DNA from: Anaerolineae bacterium
GTDB taxonomy: Bacteria; Chloroflexota; Anaerolineae; 4572-78; J111
NCBI GenBank assembly: GCA_023382535.1
Contig: JAHDWA010000085.1
Location: 1-35,570 of the forward strand
Length of the DNA: 35,570 bases
Reading direction: 5' to 3'
The position numbers were made by a program, and so were the translations under genes. This document shows positions 32,334 through 35,570 of this stretch, piece by piece. Positions within the stretch are counted from its first letter, which is position 1; each line of letters opens with the position of its first letter. The notes beneath the pieces were generated by a model that was not told where the DNA came from, ran no database searches, and saw only the letters and a list, made by a program, of their open reading frames with translations.

Positions 32334-32835
32334 GCCAGGTATCACGGTTGTCTGTGACGCCGGTCCGCTTATTCATTTGGACGAACTTGACTGTTTAGTC
32401 CTCCTGGCTGATTTTGAGACCGTATTGGTTCCCGCCCAAGTATGGCAAGAGGTAGCTCACCACCGCCCCCAGGTCTTCCAGCATCCTAACATACCGCTGC
32501 AAACTGTTGAGGTGGTTATCTCCAAGCAACCCACTTTTCAAGCCTTAATTAAGGCTTTGTCCCTTGACTTGGGCGAACAAGCTGCCCTGACCCTGATGCA
32601 ACATCGGCCTCAAGCTATTTTTCTAACCGACGACGCTGCCGCCCGGCTCGCGGCTACCACGCTCGGCTACCGTGTCCACGGCACAATCGGTATTTTGCTG
32701 CGGGCCATTCGCCGCCAGCAGCGAACCCGCCCGGAAATTCTGATGGTTCTGCAAACCCTGCCCCAACGATCCACACTGCACCTGCAGGCTGATCTCCTCA
32801 AGGAAATTATTAATCAACTGTCTGCCGAGCGTTGA
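32326..32835 (+). CDS. PIN-domain toxin (DUF3368-like)
   Basis: 169 residues from GTG at 32326, directly after GAGGGGG. Conserved acidic residues of the PIN RNase fold are in place: D11 in 'VVCDAGPLIHL', E42 in 'VWQEV', E84 in 'LDLGEQAAL' and D102-D103 in 'FLTDDAAARLAA'. The 'LDxGExxAL' and 'YRVHGTIGILLRAI' segments fit the DUF3368 branch of PIN proteins. It should be a metal-dependent RNase that slows translation when freed from the antitoxin. It overlaps the antitoxin gene by 8 bases; both are driven by the TATAAT promoter at 32051-32078. Confidence 0.87.
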   Translation: MTEPGITVVCDAGPLIHLDELDCLVLLADFETVLVPAQVWQEVAHHRPQVFQHPNIPLQTVEVVISKQPTFQALIKALSLDLGEQAALTLMQHRPQAIFLTDDAAARLAATTLGYRVHGTIGILLRAIRRQQRTRPEILMVLQTLPQRSTLHLQADLLKEIINQLSAER

Positions 32836-32937
32836 AACGCCCGGCTACCTCAAATGGAAGCCTGCTCCATCAGTCTGATCCACCCGGTTTCCCCTGTTTC
32901 AGCCGATGACCGCGAAGCGAGCCATTGGCGTTCCTCG

Positions 32938-32969
32938 AAAAATAGAGCGCCCTAGATGAGACGCTCTAT
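32938..32969 (-). terminator. Hairpin terminator, minus strand
   Basis: ATAGAGCG (32942-32949) and CGCTCTAT (32962-32969) form an 8-bp stem; read on the minus strand it is followed by TTTTT. It would end transcripts from the alpha/beta hydrolase gene, 180 bases after its stop. Confidence 0.6.
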
Positions 32970-32975
32970 GTAACC

Positions 32976-33153
32976 GATGTTGAAATTTTTGGGTTTCGTC
33001 TTACTCAACCAATTTACCTGCCTCATCAACGGACTCGGCGAAGGCACAGCATCTCCCCTGGGCGCGATGGAGCACTGGGCGATACTCGCCCGGGCTTCGC
33101 TTTGACTCCATTTGCAGAGTGATGTTGGGTCTCATTCTTCGACCCAACCTACG
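32976..33153. repeat. Two related TTGGGT...ACCCAA intergenic repeats
   Basis: Copy 2 (33123-33153) reads TGTTGGGTC-loop-GACCCAACCTACGA with a 7-bp stem, a form I recall as a widespread dispersed intergenic repeat. Copy 1 (32976-33018) is a decayed version: GATGTTG, an A/T insert, TTGGGTTTCGTC, then ACTCAACC and TTACCT. The segment between them (33019-33122) contains a GGGCGA/TCGCCC hairpin. No gene is supported in 32836-33148. Confidence 0.5.
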
Positions 33154-34099
33154 AATTTGGCGTTTGGCCGTCAGCGGCAAAAGCTATTTCAAAAAATGTA
33201 ACCACGCGCTCTCGATACTCCGCTTCGTGAGTTGTCACTGGGTTAGCGTGCCCGTGGCCCTCGATCAGCCACAAGGTTTTGGGGTCTTTGGCGGCGGCAT
33301 ACATTTTGAGGGCGTGGCCGGGTGGGAATAAGCTGTCGGCAGCGCCGTGAATGATTAAAACGGGACGCGGTGAGAGAGCCGCCACATCCCGCGCCGAGTC
33401 AACCTGGCTCACTTTCAGGCCCAGCCGTTGTTCGGCCAAAGCCACCAGCAGCGGGGCAAAGGGCCATTTGGGAAAGATGGAGCGATCTTCAAAAGCCTCC
33501 TCCACTGCTTCGGTTAAGCTGCTAAAGCTGCTCTCCACCACAATGGCCCGCAGGCGCGGGTCTACCGCCGCTGCGCGGACCACGACCGCCCCGCCCAGTG
33601 ACGTTCCCAAAGCACCCACCTGTTTAATTTCCGGCAAAGCCAGCAGATAATCCGCGGCTGCCTGCACGTCCAGCGCCTCACGGTAGCCGTAAGTTATTTC
33701 TGATCCCTCGCTCTGGCCGTGCCCGCGCAGATCAAACAGCAGCAGGTGATAACCGGCCCCCGCCAGGACGGCCGCGTGACGCAGCAGCGCGGCGCGATTG
33801 GCATCAATCCCATGCACCAAAATAATAGCGTTCGGCTGCCGGCCGGGGATATACCAGCCGGCCAGTTCTAACCCATCGCTGGTAGTCAGGGTGGCATCCC
33901 GATAAGTCAAACCTACATCAGTGGGTGAGCCGATGACCGGGACCCGGTTTGGGGTAACAAAAGCGTTAACCTGAAGATGGATAAAGTAAACGAGCAGAAA
34001 CAGCGCCGCCGCCGCCAGGGTGATAGCGGTAAAAATCGCCAGCCGCCGCCAATATTGGCCTGAATGTGGCCGGGGGGCAAAGGAAATGTTACGAAGCAT
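33149..34099 (-). CDS. Membrane-anchored alpha/beta hydrolase
   Basis: 316 residues from ATG at 34099. A longer open frame reaches 34360, but its first part runs through a palindromic repeat and codes for an Arg-rich unlikely peptide, so I reject it; the SD for 34099 is weak (GTGAG adjacent). One N-terminal membrane helix (about 19-43) precedes the hydrolase fold: 'AIILVHGIDANRAALLRHA', 'LLLFDLRGHGQSEG', nucleophile elbow G-T-S167-L-G-G, acid D255 in 'IHGAADSLFPP' and H282/H284 in 'EGHGHANP'. The triad is complete, so esterase/peptidase-type hydrolysis at the membrane surface is likely; the substrate is unknown. The gene stands alone with terminator-like hairpin downstream. Confidence 0.9.
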   Translation of the reverse strand: MLRNISFAPRPHSGQYWRRLAIFTAITLAAAALFLLVYFIHLQVNAFVTPNRVPVIGSPTDVGLTYRDATLTTSDGLELAGWYIPGRQPNAIILVHGIDANRAALLRHAAVLAGAGYHLLLFDLRGHGQSEGSEITYGYREALDVQAAADYLLALPEIKQVGALGTSLGGAVVVRAAAVDPRLRAIVVESSFSSLTEAVEEAFEDRSIFPKWPFAPLLVALAEQRLGLKVSQVDSARDVAALSPRPVLIIHGAADSLFPPGHALKMYAAAKDPKTLWLIEGHGHANPVTTHEAEYRERVVTFFEIAFAADGQTPNS

Positions 34100-34192
34100 C
34101 TCACTATGTATCATAGATCGAAATTGCCATTCCAACAAGTGAGGCAAAAGTTTAGGAGAATATTCGGAAACCCCAGAAGCAACCTTGCCAGT

Positions 34193-34273
34193 GGCGCTCG
34201 TCCGGCGATGAAGTCGCCGGACTACAGCCCAGCGCCCGATGAATCGGACTAAAGCCGGGTTGACCTGGCGCTG
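34193..34273. repeat. Composite REP with alternating GGCGCT / AGCGCC arms
   Basis: GGCGCT (34193-34198), AGCGCC (34231-34236) and GGCGCT again (34267-34272) let the middle arm pair with either neighbour. The first loop holds a perfect inner hairpin TCCGGCGA-TGAAG-TCGCCGGA (34201-34221), the second CCGA-TGAA-TCGG (34236-34247 region). The two halves are diverged copies of one unit ('GATGAA..CGGACTA(C/A)AGCC'). Confidence 0.65.
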
Positions 34274-34422
34274 TTCCCTAGCCCTGGCATTCATGCCGGG
34301 GCGGGTAAGCCAGATGAAATAGTTTCCGAATGCTTTCTTTAGATGTAAGACAAATCGCAATTTACCCTTCGATTGCCCATTTGGGTTGAGGTATGTTACA
34401 CTTTAAAGGAGGCAGTGAACCG

Positions 34423-35570
34423 GTGAGGCGAATGGAAACTGAAGATAACAGATTGAAGATAGGAGATAGAAAACCAGCTTTAGCTAGCTTCTATCCTCTA
34501 TCCACCCTCTTCTATCTTTCATGCTTCACCCTGTGGGCCTTGATCCTGACCTACCCCCTACCGCTGTATCTCTTCAGCCACATCCCGCGCGGCAGCGAAG
34601 AGGCGGCGACGGTCCCTTTTTTTAACCTGTGGACGCTGCAATGGAATATTGACCAGCAGATGCAGGACTATCCCCGCTACTGGGATGCGCCCCTCTTTGC
34701 CCCGGATAAGGGTACGTTTGCCTTTTCGGAGCCGCAGCCGCTGAGCGCCGTCCTGGCCGCGCCGCTCTGGCTGGCCTTTCAATCACCGGCTTTGGGCTAC
34801 AACATTCTCATAATTTTATTCTTGACGCTCAACGGCTGGTTTACTTACTGGCTGCTGCGCAACTGGCGACTGCCGCCCCTGCCCAGCCTGCTGGTCGGAC
34901 TGCTCATGCAGTCGCTCCCGTTTGTGGCTCAAGAAATGGGGGTGCTGCAACTGGTTGCCCTCTTTGGCATTTTATGGTCGCTGTTTTTTTTGAGCCGCTT
35001 CCTCGCCTCCTCGTCTCCTTCCTGGCGGAGCAGTCTCTGCCTGGCGCTTGGGGCGCCGGTCACCTTCCTCACTTGCAGCTATTACGGCTTGTTCAGCATG
35101 TTTTTTTTGCCGCTGGCCTTTATTTTTCAGGTCCGGCGAGAGCACCTGAATTTGAAAACAGCCGCTCAGCTTGGGGTCGTTGCTCTCCTGGCTTTGGCCC
35201 TGACCCTGCCCTTTGTGTGGGCGCAGCACCGGGAGCTGGAGATTTATCACTTCAGCCGCAGCGCCCAAACTATCGAAGCCAACTCGGCTAAACTCGGTTA
35301 CTATGATGATTTTCTGGACTACAACCTTTTCTACAGCCGCATCTTGGGCCTGAAGTCTGGCCAGGGCCAGCGTCTTTTCCCCGGTCTCGGGCTTATTACC
35401 CTGGCCGGATTGGGGCTTTTTGGGGGGTCACAGAAAAGAGTCAAACTTTATCTGCTTCTGGCGGTGGGGTTAGCGCTGCTGCTGTCACTGGGGCTGCGCC
35501 TGAATGTGGGCGGAATCCAGCCCTATCAATGGGTCAGAGAGTGGGTACCCGGCTTTGCTCAACTGCGGAG
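34423..35570 (+). CDS. Polytopic membrane protein of GT-C glycosyltransferase style (3' truncated)
   Basis: Open frame running off the right edge, about 382 residues visible. GTG at 34423 has AAAGGAGG 10 bases upstream; ATG at 34432 and 34393 are in frame alternatives. Many membrane segments are visible ('LWALILTYPLPLYLF', 'LGYNILIILFLTLNGWFTYWLL', 'LLVGLLMQSLPF', 'LVALFGILWSLFFLS', 'AQLGVVALLALALTLPFVW', 'LYLLLAVGLALLLSLGL'). The first long loop 'FFNLWTLQWNIDQQM...YWDAPLFAPDKGTFAFSEPQPLSAVLAAPLW' follows the layout of GT-C/PMT-like membrane proteins that use lipid-linked sugars. A catalytic Asp pair is not clear. The first 30 residues are coded by a purine-rich/pyrimidine-rich inverted repeat, so the true N terminus is uncertain. 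Confidence 0.8.
   Translation, partial: MRRMETEDNRLKIGDRKPALASFYPLSTLFYLSCFTLWALILTYPLPLYLFSHIPRGSEEAATVPFFNLWTLQWNIDQQMQDYPRYWDAPLFAPDKGTFAFSEPQPLSAVLAAPLWLAFQSPALGYNILIILFLTLNGWFTYWLLRNWRLPPLPSLLVGLLMQSLPFVAQEMGVLQLVALFGILWSLFFLSRFLASSSPSWRSSLCLALGAPVTFLTCSYYGLFSMFFLPLAFIFQVRREHLNLKTAAQLGVVALLALALTLPFVWAQHRELEIYHFSRSAQTIEANSAKLGYYDDFLDYNLFYSRILGLKSGQGQRLFPGLGLITLAGLGLFGGSQKRVKLYLLLAVGLALLLSLGLRLNVGGIQPYQWVREWVPGFAQLR

Noticed and set aside
34100..34360. 87-residue N-terminal extension of the alpha/beta hydrolase
   Set aside because: Runs through the alternating-arm palindromic repeat, is Arg-rich, and precedes the natural membrane anchor.

Overview
The window looks like a chromosomal stretch from a Chloroflexota bacterium (Anaerolineae/Caldilineae-like). 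This is inferred from gene style, not from a marker gene. The signs are large LuxR-type (LAL) ATPase regulators, a cyclase-ATPase-TPR protein, lipoproteins with Pro/Thr-rich linkers, CSLREA beta-helix giant proteins and PD40 propellers. The only housekeeping marker is the C-terminal end of DnaK at the left edge. I saw no tRNA, rRNA, CRISPR array, prophage or intact transposase gene.

Layout. 1-450: 3' end of dnaK and a bidirectional terminator. 456-7366 (all minus strand): a SAM methyltransferase, a LAL regulator, a GH99-like secreted glycoside hydrolase, a small conserved-looking protein, a PhzF-family enzyme and a NUDIX hydrolase. GH99-like gene and LAL regulator are 6 bp apart and the small gene lies 29 bp upstream, so these three probably form an operon. 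7681-10448: a LysM lipoprotein (minus) diverges from a solute-binding lipoprotein (plus); the shared upstream region holds promoter-like sites, a 10-bp-period direct repeat and an 85-bp MITE-like element. 10490-14071 (minus): a beta-propeller/M1-peptidase fusion lipoprotein and a second methyltransferase. 14485-21690 (plus): a 2401-residue exported protein with two CSLREA/beta-helix modules, a pentad-repeat array, a gingipain-like (C25) cysteine-peptidase domain and Ig/cadherin-like modules. 21790-25470 (minus): a 1226-residue double class III cyclase with ATPase and TPRs. 25913-28616 (plus): a zinc alcohol dehydrogenase, a metallophosphoesterase and an overlapping M50-type membrane protein. 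28873-31764 (plus): a histidine-kinase-like membrane protein that lacks the phospho-accepting His and carries a TolB-like propeller. 32124-32835 (plus): a toxin-antitoxin pair with a PIN-domain toxin. 33149-34099 (minus): a membrane-anchored alpha/beta hydrolase. 34423 to the right edge (plus): a truncated polytopic membrane protein of GT-C style.

Most genes act at the cell surface (lipoproteins, exported enzymes, a giant surface or secreted protein) or in signalling (LAL regulator, cyclase-ATPase, degenerate kinase). The accessory character is reinforced by many small palindromic repeats between genes. The features I would look at first are the 19-unit pentad array inside the giant C25-peptidase protein, the His-less kinase with a C-terminal propeller, and the propeller-M1 peptidase fusion.
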